Part shown: positions 25,301-32,427 of the stretch, in pieces
Layout: every line of letters begins with the position of its first letter
Position numbering within the stretch: the first letter of the stretch is position 1
Source of the DNA: Chryseobacterium sp. Bi04
Lineage (GTDB): Bacteria > Bacteroidota > Bacteroidia > Flavobacteriales > Weeksellaceae
NCBI RefSeq assembly: GCF_918698085.1
Contig: NZ_CAKKLP010000012.1
Span: 89,757 to 153,756, forward strand
Length of the DNA stretch: 64,000 nt
Reading direction: 5' to 3'
Notes under the pieces: generated by a model
Database searches by the model: none
Told to the model about the DNA's origin: nothing
The model's input: only the letters and a program-made list of their open reading frames with translations
Position numbers and translations under genes: made by a program

Positions 25301-26410
25301 TTCTATTGTAACAGGATTAGCAGTCTGATTACTGGCATTATATTCTATTATTTTATTAGCAAACTGATAGCTTGTTCCATTATTAATATATTCTACTGCA
25401 TACTTTTTAAACTGGCTTCCATTGGAACTGACTTTAATTTCTGATAAAAGTTTACCTTGGGTATACACCAACCCCAATACATAGGATTGTTCTTTTATAT
25501 TTCTATCTATATAAGTGAATTCAATTTTATTAAAGTGAGTTTTTCCCAATGCTTCATTTCCTCCCCATTCTATGGATGAAATAATAGCAACATTGGTAGA
25601 AGCTACCTGTGAATAATTGTAAGTAATATAATTGCTTTGAGCATCTTTCCATTTTACAATATTATATTCAATAGGAGTCCTTGCCTGATTATTCCCTGAA
25701 ACCGCCGCTCCATACCAGGCTTGTGATCCATCTTCAAAGGTAACTTCCCAATATTCTGGTCCCTGCCACGCTTGTCCAGTAACAGCTCCAACAGACTTTA
25801 TTTTAATATTGGAATATTTTTCAGTACCATATTCGGCTCCATCTTTTCCATATTCTCCAGATTTAAGAATTAATCGCTGGCCGTTAAAGCTATAATAATC
25901 AGAGTAGTCTAGCTGGATCCCCTTTACTTCTCCATCTTTTTCAATAGTCTTGCCAATTCTTGAAATTGCTGTTATTCCTGAAAGATTCCATCCATAGCCT
26001 GCAATTCCATTTCCAGAGCCGCTATTATATACAAGATTAATTTGCGGGGCCACACTTTTCACTCCAGGAGGAAGTGCTATAGGTAAAGTAAATTGTAACT
26101 GCCCTGTCCCATTAACTTCAATATTCCCTTTGGTATCATGGAATTTTTTTTCTTCCGGAGCAGTAGTTCCTGATGGGTTGGTTGCCCCAGCTCCTGAATC
26201 TACAGGACCTCCTCCCGGATTTTCTGTTGCAGGTCCAATCTTAGCTATAAAAGGATTGGATACATCAGATTTAGCATAAAATCCCTGTGCCAGAACCACT
26301 GTCTGTGGATCCTGAACTGTACGGGATGTACTCTCTGCCTGATACAGTATGGTCTGTGAAAAGCTCAGCCCTGAGCAGAATGACAGTATAATTGATATAA
26401 TAATTTTCAT
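19334..26410 (-). CDS. SpvB/RHS-repeat polymorphic toxin
   Basis: A 2,358-residue exported protein, starting at the ATG at 26410 so that the signal peptide (MKIIISIILSFCSGLSFSQ) is terminal. Layout: residues 35-60 resemble the 'L.pGF.a..g..F.Aki' surface module (VVLAQGFYAK); about 90-290 is an SpvB-type domain (INLVYNSGSGNGIAGYGWNL); about 390-820 holds FG-GAP/VCBS-type Asp-rich repeats (DYDGDGISEL, DLNGDGIQDI, DFNGDNKVDV, DLDADGKSDI); about 1180-1950 holds YD repeats forming the RHS shell; the core ends YDPLLRRFLNADE..YVLNNPLMFNDPSGE (Asp-Pro-Ser-Gly at about 2008), the usual border before the toxin. Then come a Gly/Ala-rich pretoxin (2010-2185) and a toxin tip with His2238 and Cys2286. It is third in an operon with two surface-protein genes and is followed by its immunity gene. 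No VgrG, PAAR or T6SS gene is near. Confidence 0.92.
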   Translation of the reverse strand: MKIIISIILSFCSGLSFSQTILYQAESTSRTVQDPQTVVLAQGFYAKSDVSNPFIAKIGPATENPGGGPVDSGAGATNPSGTTAPEEKKFHDTKGNIEVNGTGQLQFTLPIALPPGVKSVAPQINLVYNSGSGNGIAGYGWNLSGITAISRIGKTIEKDGEVKGIQLDYSDYYSFNGQRLILKSGEYGKDGAEYGTEKYSNIKIKSVGAVTGQAWQGPEYWEVTFEDGSQAWYGAAVSGNNQARTPIEYNIVKWKDAQSNYITYNYSQVASTNVAIISSIEWGGNEALGKTHFNKIEFTYIDRNIKEQSYVLGLVYTQGKLLSEIKVSSNGSQFKKYAVEYINNGTSYQFANKIIEYNASNQTANPVTIEYESYQAGNEETIKENNIATNNTKKYGDFDMDGITDYLEFIPNAGSSPSGPVGAIHFINSVYKDSPVIPLQYELSRFTAEEFAKATAVTFKKDGYMKNKVGIVIPHKVATSDPQKPNYELLIYSADISDFKFKLEYSKVIPFALYNPGGELGDDTACIASSPLNVNYLESYDYDGDGISELMIGFSKRNRCTSAPYPNISNPGYSDTTELIDSQLPLLQPRINSSNVEYGDDILANLELENSQNRIIPPDGSTIDYFTYYSSYLIDIDENTDVSSSIYTYDGGVNINNSLDNNRNNRFADLNGDGIQDIIQIKPDGTITNVYNFRKQTAGSYVKVSIGIFPGQKLEGISSSALYGDFNGDNKVDVLVPQANKSYNWNLYISDGKKFNQSFINNFIYYSSGGEVLMENSHHILEAGGGCSFSDSRYFQYNVADLDADGKSDIVVSYIFMSNHEWNSHHDQEKTVLRTFVYSVNKTTTDNTANFAKAFYSSAGGDSAFLQNNPIQTNGDLNFYRVRDWRREYAQKVIPFGTLSLNRTNQQIISIGKPDDCSGVIGCTYNYVTQYGYPYIPSLARAKFIKQGDVTTEVSYQELNPKADENFYKPIKKELFPYFELEQIPLSAAVSRLKQNIPDKTLIQDFRYRGFLSHLTGKGMIGFRQSTRSSWYADGFENAKIWSGVEIDPLFDGVPVKEWSIRTNDESKIFPADISENNTQLLSFKSILYENFKLLNGQPITVSDTDKPKIVTATVPKNTTAKDFLSGTITNGSIIYGDYYLPKQSITNINNGYAVTTSDFEYIHNLSGSGADYYIGRPKTKTETQQAYGDTKSGKEEYTYENNLLKTLKTWNRDNTGYLLETYSYDSFGNIIQKVINNSADPQTQTTKAEFDSKGRFVLKKTDNLGLETNIEYNDWGQIKNQTDALGNTLVNIYDGWGKLLTSKTNLGGTTTYQYNRDDSSNITITQYDPDGDISMKYTNKLGQEYKVSTKAFGQGKFVSQETQYDLLGRKLKESEPYFEGQSASQWNTIAYNDNFFPAKVTTTSFNGKQMETTISGNTTTVKEINPADYGRTNSKTTDALGNIVSTTDKGGTIQFSYNAAGEQIQAKYAENAVTTKYDSWGRKSEFNDPSNGIYKYEYDGFGQPKKIISPKGTKEYTYNNFGQLISQKEVSTTDGGQATNKTISFTYDNKGRVVAKSGTSKGQAYSNNASYDPQGRLLSSSENSNGKYFIQKGITYDDKARIISYEKQLYSSGTLTKVQIENVYSAWNGQLYQVKDKTSGKILWELKETNAKDQVVKAKLGVADINNTYDASGFLTSVNHSSQVKPGILQVTYSFDAIKNELKSRTTGGDFNIVESFDYDDNNRLVNWTNPVTGIKPSTNRNVYDVKGRITQNDQVGTIKFENSAKVYQPTGMTLNEAGTQNYNNDLIQSIVYNENNDPVFIDGEKGDVAFQYGLTSMRQRVTYGGNFSTDGEGRLTKYYSEDGSYEIVKDNTTGKEKHILYIGGTPYESNIVFLKDFTESSGSYKFLHKDYIGSILAISDEAGNKLEQRHFDAWGNFTHLQIKNGAVITNALAIEETIQKYGLLLDRGYTSHEHFLEVSIIHMNGRLYDPLLRRFLNADENIQDSYNTQNYNKYGYVLNNPLMFNDPSGEFILESAFLSAVIIGAMVASFSYTVMVSITGQDWNLGSFLKSTLFGAASAAVTYGIGSIFFTSAGTATQIATELGKLGTIFVQGTAHALAQGVLSLVQGDGFGSAFASGFLGSIGASSFGAVAGKFANSAVGTITSGVVLGGVGSELTGGNFWKGALIGGFVAGFSHVMNRIDPQLDYADADTSSEGASNDAHGDKLNWFNEKDGGLYIVAQNDNNVPEGTVRIYAHGNAKGIQGADRYWIDTPEKFDRVLMERSPAWRNYRENGGTIKIELMSCNTGGKSNGIASRISKSFMFSTVMAPNNYYVAARNGSWSGVAGQYNLIKPGRWNYFVNGQNIRGIYDKYFYKK
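19903..20105. repeat. 203-bp direct repeat, copy in the RHS gene
   Basis: Partner of 17477-17679, gapless and about 95% identical by eye count. It lies just before the variable toxin tip, where RHS genes exchange C-termini. Confidence 0.9.
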
Positions 26411-26454
26411 ATTGTGTCTAATAAATAATGAATGCATGTAAGCAGAAAATAGCT

Positions 26455-26937
26455 TTATCTTTTCGTAATGTTTTTCCCAAAAACTCTTCCGTCTTTCAAG
26501 GTAAAACGTAAAATATAAACACCCCAATCATACCCATTCATATTGATTTTCAATTGCTTATTCAGATTGGGTAAGTTTTGTTGCTGAAATTTCCAATGGA
26601 CAGTACTATGCTGGTAGAGTGAAACAGATTCTATTAATCCATCTACTTGCTCCGTCCAGTCAATGGTGAGTACATCATTAACCGGAACAGGATACAGCCT
26701 GATCTGCTTCCAAAAAGTAGCTTCATCCATAATCAAAGATTGAGGAGCAGGCTCACTTTGAACTGCAGAAACAGTTTTAGCTTCTGTTTTTACTGGTTCT
26801 TCTACTGTCTTTCCTGCGGAGTTTGTTCCTCTGTATCTTTGATTCCCCGCTTCATCATATTTGAAATACACTTCAGTTTGTGAAAAACCTAAGAAGCCTA
26901 TGAATAAAGAGAATATCGAAAGTAATTTTGTTTTCAT
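26455..26937 (-). CDS. Short YD-motif protein with T9SS type A sorting domain
   Basis: A 160-residue exported protein (signal peptide MKTKLLSIFSLFIGFLGFSQ). Immediately after cleavage comes one YD-repeat-like motif, YFKYDEAGNQRYRG, as in RHS proteins; a Pro/Glu/Lys-rich linker (about 42-70) follows; residues about 75-160 are a T9SS C-terminal sorting domain (IRLYPVPVNDVLTIDW, the GVYILRF strand and a final VFGKNITKR). It therefore should leave the cell through the type IX system. It lies 44 nt before the RHS start and 11 nt after the upstream gene's stop, so all belong to one transcript. A mini-protein of this build directly ahead of an RHS toxin that itself lacks a sorting domain suggests a secretion or docking partner; this is inference. 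Confidence 0.8.
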   Translation of the reverse strand: MKTKLLSIFSLFIGFLGFSQTEVYFKYDEAGNQRYRGTNSAGKTVEEPVKTEAKTVSAVQSEPAPQSLIMDEATFWKQIRLYPVPVNDVLTIDWTEQVDGLIESVSLYQHSTVHWKFQQQNLPNLNKQLKINMNGYDWGVYILRFTLKDGRVFGKNITKR

Positions 26938-26948
26938 AGTTGTGTTTT

Positions 26949-27737
26949 TTACTTTTTTGTAGAAAGGATTTGCTGAACTTGCTTTTTCAATTCTTTAAGG
27001 TCATCAGATTGAGATTTTAAAGTTTTGTTTTCTTCCTGCAGTAATTTGATCTGCTTATTTTGTTCAATAGAATAGAGAGTAAGCTCTTCTATTTTCTGCA
27101 ACAGTTTAATCTGGAATTCTCCTACATTTACTCCTTCTTTTTCCATTTCTTTGGCAGAGGCAACTTCAGGAAGGTGTTTTTTTTCTTTGATGTGTGTTTC
27201 TACGTCCTCCAATTTTGGCAGTTTATAATCTTCTTCAAACACAAAATCGGCAGTAGGGCCAAGAGTAACCTTTATTTCTTTTGCTTCAAATTTTCCATTT
27301 AATAATGCATTTCCGTTTTCGCCATTCATAATAAATGCTTTACTCCAGTCCCAATCGGTATTAGCAGCATTCATAGGAGCCATGTATAAGGTTTTCCTAC
27401 CATCACCATCAGGGGTATGCCATATCCATGAATTACTTCCTGCACTCACAAAATCGAAGAATCTGGCACCACCATTTACATCAAGTTTAGTATCTGGCGA
27501 ATCTGTTCCTATCCCCACATTTCCATTTTGTAGTAATTGAAAACCTACTCCTGCTCCTGCCCGGAGTCTTACTCCTCCATGCCAATTAATATCCAAGCCA
27601 TCAGAGCCCGACACAGGATAATGACCTAAATAATAATTAGCAGGATCCGAGTTACCATACAGCTTGTCAAACGCAATATTTTGAGAAAATAATGATCCAC
27701 AGATAGCCAGACCAAGAATTGATAATGTTTTTTTCAT
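26949..27737 (-). CDS. Exported coiled-coil surface protein, tail-fibre/S74-like
   Basis: A 262-residue protein with a signal peptide (MKKTLSILGLAICGSLFSQ). The NGNVGIGTDSPDTKLDVNG motif and the later ADFVFEEDYKLPKLEDVETH, followed by KEKKHLPEVAS and GVNVGEFQIKLLQKIEELTL, are the pattern of Bacteroidota surface proteins related to phage tail-fibre trimerisation domains. The last 60 residues form a clear heptad coiled coil (IEQNKQIKLLQEENKTL..). It opens the RHS operon. A role in display or target contact of the RHS complex is plausible from position; no binding domain is recognised. Confidence 0.75.
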   Translation of the reverse strand: MKKTLSILGLAICGSLFSQNIAFDKLYGNSDPANYYLGHYPVSGSDGLDINWHGGVRLRAGAGVGFQLLQNGNVGIGTDSPDTKLDVNGGARFFDFVSAGSNSWIWHTPDGDGRKTLYMAPMNAANTDWDWSKAFIMNGENGNALLNGKFEAKEIKVTLGPTADFVFEEDYKLPKLEDVETHIKEKKHLPEVASAKEMEKEGVNVGEFQIKLLQKIEELTLYSIEQNKQIKLLQEENKTLKSQSDDLKELKKQVQQILSTKK

Positions 27738-27784
27738 TTCTGTTACATTTATTTTATCGAAAGGTAATAGATAAAATTAAAAAA

Positions 27785-27828
27785 TCTATAGAATGGGATT
27801 TAATACAACAAATCCCATTCTTGTATAG
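27785..27828 (-). promoter_or_regulatory. Strong inverted repeat in the leader of the RHS operon
   Basis: AGAATGGGATTT (27790-27801) and AAATCCCATTCT (27810-27821) are a perfect 12-bp inverted repeat with an 8-nt loop; CTATA/TATAG extends the stem around a 3-nt bulge. On the minus strand it is followed by ATTTTTTAATTTT, so it looks like an intrinsic terminator/attenuator 48 nt ahead of the first ATG. A -7-like TACCTTTC at 27759-27766 lies just downstream, so the repeat could instead be an operator. Confidence 0.6.
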
Positions 27829-28250
27829 AAAGGGATTAGTTAATTTCAAAAAAAAATATTATTTTATTTTAGAAACTATGATTAGATCTTAAAAGAGGAA
27901 ACTAAATTTTGAAACCAGGGGATAGAAATTTCACCAAAAATTTTGTTTTATGTAAAAATAAAGCTGCAAAATGAAGAAAAAATATTTATTTATAGAAATC
28001 TTCATTTTAATATTTATATCAATTCTTAACATTTGTATTGCCAAGATATACTGTTCTGCTCCTTCTTCCTATAAACCAAGTGAAGTGATAAAATATCTCT
28101 TGCGAAAGTTGTTGTATTGTTGTAGTCAAAAAAAATAAAAAAGTGCATGGTTTTAAAAATGATTTCACCTGAGCTCGAATTAGCAATTACCATCTTTTGA
28201 GACAGCAAATACGCTGTATTTACTACTATTATTCATTTATGACATTTTTA
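27829..28250. other. AT-rich gene-free leader region of the RHS operon
   Basis: Gene-free and very AT-rich. A 60-codon open frame at 28026-28208 (minus) has no recognisable protein character. At 28251-28258 the minus strand reads TATCTTTG, a perfect -7 match, which would give a leader of about 500 nt before the RHS operon. Nothing else is seen. Confidence 0.4.
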
Positions 28251-28256
28251 CAAAGA

Positions 28257-28290
28257 TAAAAAAGCCCCATCCTGCATTCGGATCGGGCTT
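28257..28290 (-). terminator. Terminator of the DJ-1/ALDH unit
   Basis: On the minus strand AAGCCCGATCC and GGATGGGGCTT pair (one G-U) around a 7-nt loop and are followed by TTTTTTA, 28 nt beyond the aldehyde dehydrogenase stop. Confidence 0.8.
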
Positions 28291-28317
28291 GAAATAATTG
28301 TAAAATTCTATTATTAA

Positions 28318-29691
28318 TCAGCTGAATACACTTAAGTTTTTAGCAATATCTTTTCCGGCATAAGGAGGAAAAACATCAAGTTCAAGATCCGGATTTCCAA
28401 CAAGCATAGCTTTAGTATTGCTTAAAGCATCAAATCCTGCTTTACCATAATATTTGCCCATTCCTGAATATCCTACGCCTCCGAAAGGTAAACTGTCTAT
28501 CCAGCAGTGTAAGTTCGTTTGATTGATACAACCACCTCCAAAGGAAACCGAATTAAGGAAATAATCGATGTTATCCTGGTTTTTACTAAAAATATAGGCT
28601 GCCAATGATTTAGGTTTACGTTTAATAATATTGGCAATCTCTTTTAAATCTGAATACACCATTACAGGCAAAACAGGTCCGAAAACCTCCTGCTGCAATG
28701 CAGGATCTTCCCAGGTACTCGGATAAAGAACAGTGGGTTCTACATATCGCTGAGCCACATTGAAACGTCCTCCGATAACTACCTTTTCAGGAATGATATA
28801 GGACGCAACACGTTCTGTGTCATGTTCACTGATCATTCTTGCGAAATCGGGGCTTTGCTGAGGATCCTCTCCGTACATTTTGCGGATGGAAGCCTTTAGC
28901 TTTTCAATAAATTCTTCAGCAATACTTTCGTGTACATATACATATCCCGGGGCAATACACCATTGTCCCGAAATCGCATTATGCCCCCATGCGATTCTGT
29001 CTACTGCGATGTCCAAATTGGCTGTTTCATCAACGACGGTAGGATTTTGCCCTCCTAATTCTAAAATAATAGGAGTCAGATTTTCTGCAGCAGCGCGCAT
29101 TACTACTTTTGCAACATTGGAACTTCCTGTAAAGAAAATAAAGTCAAAAGGTAATTGTAATAATTCTGTAATTTCTTCCCGGCCTCCTGTCACTGCTGTT
29201 ACAGCTTCCGGCTCAAAATATTTAGGGATAAGCTCAGCAAATAGCTGGGCTACAGTAGGAGTTGTGTTGGCTGGTTTTAGAATGACCGTATTCCCTGCTG
29301 CCAATGCTGCAATGGCAGGATCAAGCAATAACAATACCGGTGCATTGAATGGGCCAATGACTAACGTTACTCCATAAGGTTCTTTATAAATAATTCCACT
29401 GTTTCCGGTTTCTTCAAGACCTTTAGGGATTTCAGTCTTCTGAGGTGTCATCAATTGTTTAAGGTTTTCCTTGTAATATTTTATCACGCCCAGCGGTACT
29501 GTAATTTCAAATAGCTGTTCAAAAGGAGGTTTACCGAAGTCCTGCTCCAGGGCTTTGCAAAAAACGTCCTGGTTTTCTGTAAGAAATTTTTCCATCCTGT
29601 TGAGCTGATCCATACGCCATTCGTATGTTTTACTCTGATCACTGAAGAAAAATTCTTTTTGAGTATCAAAAATGTTTTGGTATTTGTTCAT
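28318..29691 (-). CDS. NAD(P)-dependent aldehyde dehydrogenase, class 3 type
   Basis: Oxidises aldehydes to acids in the cytoplasm. At 457 residues it has the short ALDH3-like layout without the N-terminal extension of ALDH1/2. Visible motifs: cofactor-binding GNTVILKPAN, the GITE-type FFTGSSNVAKVV turn, catalytic Glu in ILELGGQNP, nucleophile Cys245 in ISGQWCIAP and EVFGPVLPV near the end. Many ALDH3 enzymes have GQ-x-C-x-APDY; here the following residues are GY. It lies 33 nt downstream of a DJ-1/PfpI gene and shares its terminator, giving a likely aldehyde/glyoxal detoxification unit. Confidence 0.92.
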   Translation of the reverse strand: MNKYQNIFDTQKEFFFSDQSKTYEWRMDQLNRMEKFLTENQDVFCKALEQDFGKPPFEQLFEITVPLGVIKYYKENLKQLMTPQKTEIPKGLEETGNSGIIYKEPYGVTLVIGPFNAPVLLLLDPAIAALAAGNTVILKPANTTPTVAQLFAELIPKYFEPEAVTAVTGGREEITELLQLPFDFIFFTGSSNVAKVVMRAAAENLTPIILELGGQNPTVVDETANLDIAVDRIAWGHNAISGQWCIAPGYVYVHESIAEEFIEKLKASIRKMYGEDPQQSPDFARMISEHDTERVASYIIPEKVVIGGRFNVAQRYVEPTVLYPSTWEDPALQQEVFGPVLPVMVYSDLKEIANIIKRKPKSLAAYIFSKNQDNIDYFLNSVSFGGGCINQTNLHCWIDSLPFGGVGYSGMGKYYGKAGFDALSNTKAMLVGNPDLELDVFPPYAGKDIAKNLSVFS

Positions 29692-29724
29692 ATGTATTGT
29701 GTGTTTTTTATTATAATAAACAGC

Positions 29725-30480
29725 CTATTCTGATAAAGCTTCAATGACCAATTGTGATGCAAGAAAACTGCTGTGCTGCTGTTGTGCAGTAATTAATCTT
29801 CCATCTCTCACTGCAAATGGTTCCAGAGGCCCGGCAACTTCAAATTTGGTGTTTGGGTTTTTTCTGGCTTCTGTTTCAATCGTATAATCATTGACAGTCA
29901 TTCCGAACATTGTATTGATAATATCCTCTTCACTGTCTGCAAATCCTGTCCATGTTTTACCATCTGCCAAAAGTTTTCCGTTACTGAGTGTGGTCCACAA
30001 CAGTAAAGAAGTTCCATGGCAGATAAGACAGGTAATTTTTCCTGCCTCATAAAAGTCTGCAATAAGTTTGTGTAGTTTTTTATCATCTTTAAAAGTGAGT
30101 AAGGGTGCTCCTCCTCCCGCAACACAAACGGCATCATAATTATTAATATCTATTTCCTCTACAGCTTTTGAATTTTGTAATAATTTTCCAAAAATAGGAT
30201 GATGACGAAAACCAATGCTAATCAAGTCGTTAGGGTAAGCGCCATCCGGATTTTCAGGGTCTGAGTGGGCATCAAATTTCACTTCCCCTCCTTTTGGTGA
30301 GCATAGGTCCACATCATACCCTGCCTGTATAAAATCAAAAAAAGGACGTGTCATTTCTTCTGCAAAAAAACCGACGCTAATACCATGAAGATGAGTGGCA
30401 TTAGAAACTAAGCACAGAATTCTTTTTTTAGGATATATGTGTTTTGGCTGTCTTCTGATTATATGGTCATGTTCATTCAT
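29725..30480 (-). CDS. DJ-1/PfpI (Hsp31-like) family protein
   Basis: A 251-residue class I glutamine-amidotransferase-like protein of the DJ-1 superfamily, members of which include glyoxalases III and protein deglycases. The nucleophile elbow is CLICHGTSLL with Cys154 followed by His155; the acidic residue expected in the oxyanion pocket is in GFFAEEMTRP. VCVAGGGAPLL precedes the elbow, as usual. It has no signal peptide. It heads a two-gene unit with an aldehyde dehydrogenase, which fits removal of reactive carbonyls. An exact enzymatic activity cannot be assigned. Confidence 0.85.
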   Translation of the reverse strand: MNEHDHIIRRQPKHIYPKKRILCLVSNATHLHGISVGFFAEEMTRPFFDFIQAGYDVDLCSPKGGEVKFDAHSDPENPDGAYPNDLISIGFRHHPIFGKLLQNSKAVEEIDINNYDAVCVAGGGAPLLTFKDDKKLHKLIADFYEAGKITCLICHGTSLLLWTTLSNGKLLADGKTWTGFADSEEDIINTMFGMTVNDYTIETEARKNPNTKFEVAGPLEPFAVRDGRLITAQQQHSSFLASQLVIEALSE

Positions 30481-30526
30481 ATTATTTTTTTAGATTATTG
30501 AAGTGTTTTGTTTGTTTTTCCTTAAA

Positions 30527-30534
30527 CAAAGTTA
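30527..30534 (-). promoter_or_regulatory. -7 element TAACTTTG of the DJ-1/ALDH unit
   Basis: A perfect TAnnTTTG match on the minus strand, 46 nt upstream of the DJ-1-like ATG. No clear -33 TTTG. It lies in the divergent region shared with the FAD-dehydrogenase gene at 30743. Confidence 0.45.
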
Positions 30535-30742
30535 TATAAATGAATAACTTATATATGGTGAGGTTTTCGGAACTTTAGAAAATTCAATTATTTTTTCCCG
30601 CTAATAGGAATTATAAAATCCCCTTCTTGAAAAATTAAACATTCGAAAATTGAAAATCATCTCTTGAAATAATTTTATCAGTCTAAGAGTAATATTTTAT
30701 ACATTTATATAAAGTATTGTTCAATAAAAATACCCCAGTAAA

Positions 30743-32404
30743 ATGACAGAGACATTCCAGCCTGATGCTATTATTGTAGGAACCGGATTAGCGGGATTAA
30801 CTGCCGCTATGGAAATAACCAATGCAGGAAAGAAAGTCCTTTTATTGGACCAGGAAACTGAAGAGAATATAGGAGGACAGGCATTCTGGTCTTTTGGAGG
30901 TCTTTTCCTGATCAATTCCCCCCAACAGCGCAGAATGGGAATTAAAGATTCTTATGAGCTGGCTTTACAGGATTGGAAAGGGACAGCAGGTTTTGACCGT
31001 AAAGAAGATTATTGGCCCCGTCAGTGGGCAGAAGCCTATCTGAAATTTGCGGCAGGTGAAAAATACAAATACATTTCCAGATTGGGAATCAAGTTGATGT
31101 TTATGGTCGGTTGGGCTGAGCGTGGTGACGGATCTGCTGCAGGACACGGAAATTCTGTACCCCGTTTCCATGTCAGTTGGGGAACGGGCACAGGGGTAAT
31201 AAAGCCATTTGTAGAAAAAGCATATCAGGCGAAAGAGAAAGGTTTGTTACAAATGAAATTCAGACACAGAGTTACTGAATTGATTCTGGAAAATGGAAAA
31301 ATAAAAGGACTTAAAGGTGACGTGCTGGAAAACGACTCTCAGGAAAGAGGAATGGCCACCAATAGAAATGTAATCTCACAATTTGAATATACTTCTCCTC
31401 ATATTATTATTGCTTCGGGAGGTATTGGAGCCAATCATGAGCTGGTAAGAAAGAACTGGCCCGAGAGATTGGGACCTGCTCCCGAAAATATGGTGTGCGG
31501 AGTTCCTGCCTATGTAGACGGAAAAATGATTGGTATTGCAGAAAATATAGGAGCTGATATTATCAATAGGGATAGAATGTGGCATTATACAGAAGGAATC
31601 CAAAACTGGAATCCCATATGGCCTAACCACGGAATAAGAATATTACCCGGGCCTTCCTCATTGTGGTTTGATGCCCAGGGAAAGCGCCTTCCTGCTCCTT
31701 TCCTGCCCGGATTTGATACATTGGGAACTTTAAAATATATCCAGGATACAGGATTTTCTTATTCATGGTTTATTCTCACTCAAAAAATTATAAAGAAAGA
31801 ATTTGCGCTTTCCGGCTCGGAACAGAACCCGGATATTACCAATAAAGACTACTCTCTCTTTTTGAGCAGAATTTTTGGCAAAAAGGCACATGGACCTGTT
31901 GAAGCATTCAAAGAACACGGAAAAGACTTTATTGTATCAGATAATCTGGAAGACCTTGTTTCTAAAATGAATCAGCTGGCCGGAAATCATCTTTTAAAGT
32001 ATGAAAAAATAAAAGCACAGATTGAAGCCCGGGACAGGGAGCTTGATAATAAATTTTCAAAAGATACACAGGTCAATTATATCCGAAATACCCGTAACTA
32101 TCTGGGTGATAAGCTTGGCCGTGTGGCAGCCCCACATAAAATATTGTCTCCTGAAAATGGACCTTTAATTGCGGTACGTCTTCATATTCTTACCCGTAAA
32201 ACATTGGGTGGCATTAAAACAAATCTTAACGGCCAGGTTTTAAGACAGGATGAAAGCATTATTGAAGGACTTTATGCTGCCGGAGAAGTAGCAGGTTTTG
32301 GCGGTGGTGGAATGCACGGTTATCGTGCTTTGGAAGGGACATTCCTTGGGGGATGTATTTTTTCGGGAATGAAAGCCGGGAAATATATCGCCGGATTACA
32401 ATAA
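30743..32404 (+). CDS. FAD-binding dehydrogenase (KstD-like)
   Basis: A 553-residue flavoprotein starting with a textbook dinucleotide-binding fold (AIIVGTGLAGLTAAMEITNA) and ending with the second FAD motif (GLYAAGEVAGFGGGGMHGYR). This build is that of the FAD-binding dehydrogenases related to 3-ketosteroid-1-dehydrogenase and fumarate reductase flavoproteins. Membership in the broader family is clear; the substrate is not. No signal peptide is visible. The stop is followed after 23 nt by an SDR gene, so the two are probably one transcript and may oxidise related substrates. It is divergent from the DJ-1/ALDH unit. Confidence 0.88.
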   Translation: MTETFQPDAIIVGTGLAGLTAAMEITNAGKKVLLLDQETEENIGGQAFWSFGGLFLINSPQQRRMGIKDSYELALQDWKGTAGFDRKEDYWPRQWAEAYLKFAAGEKYKYISRLGIKLMFMVGWAERGDGSAAGHGNSVPRFHVSWGTGTGVIKPFVEKAYQAKEKGLLQMKFRHRVTELILENGKIKGLKGDVLENDSQERGMATNRNVISQFEYTSPHIIIASGGIGANHELVRKNWPERLGPAPENMVCGVPAYVDGKMIGIAENIGADIINRDRMWHYTEGIQNWNPIWPNHGIRILPGPSSLWFDAQGKRLPAPFLPGFDTLGTLKYIQDTGFSYSWFILTQKIIKKEFALSGSEQNPDITNKDYSLFLSRIFGKKAHGPVEAFKEHGKDFIVSDNLEDLVSKMNQLAGNHLLKYEKIKAQIEARDRELDNKFSKDTQVNYIRNTRNYLGDKLGRVAAPHKILSPENGPLIAVRLHILTRKTLGGIKTNLNGQVLRQDESIIEGLYAAGEVAGFGGGGMHGYRALEGTFLGGCIFSGMKAGKYIAGLQ

Positions 32405-32427
32405 AATCATTTGAATACAGAACTATT

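Noticed and set aside
26411..26527. N-terminal extension of the RHS protein up to 26527
   Set aside because: It overlaps the preceding T9SS-tag gene and would bury the signal peptide that starts at the ATG at 26410.
28026..28208. 60-codon minus-strand open frame in the RHS-operon leader
   Set aside because: No start context, no family and AT-driven composition; better explained as leader or gene-free DNA.
28880..29377. 165-codon open frame opposite the aldehyde dehydrogenase
   Set aside because: It is a mirror of a well-supported gene; the translated sequence is low in charged-residue pattern and has no motif.
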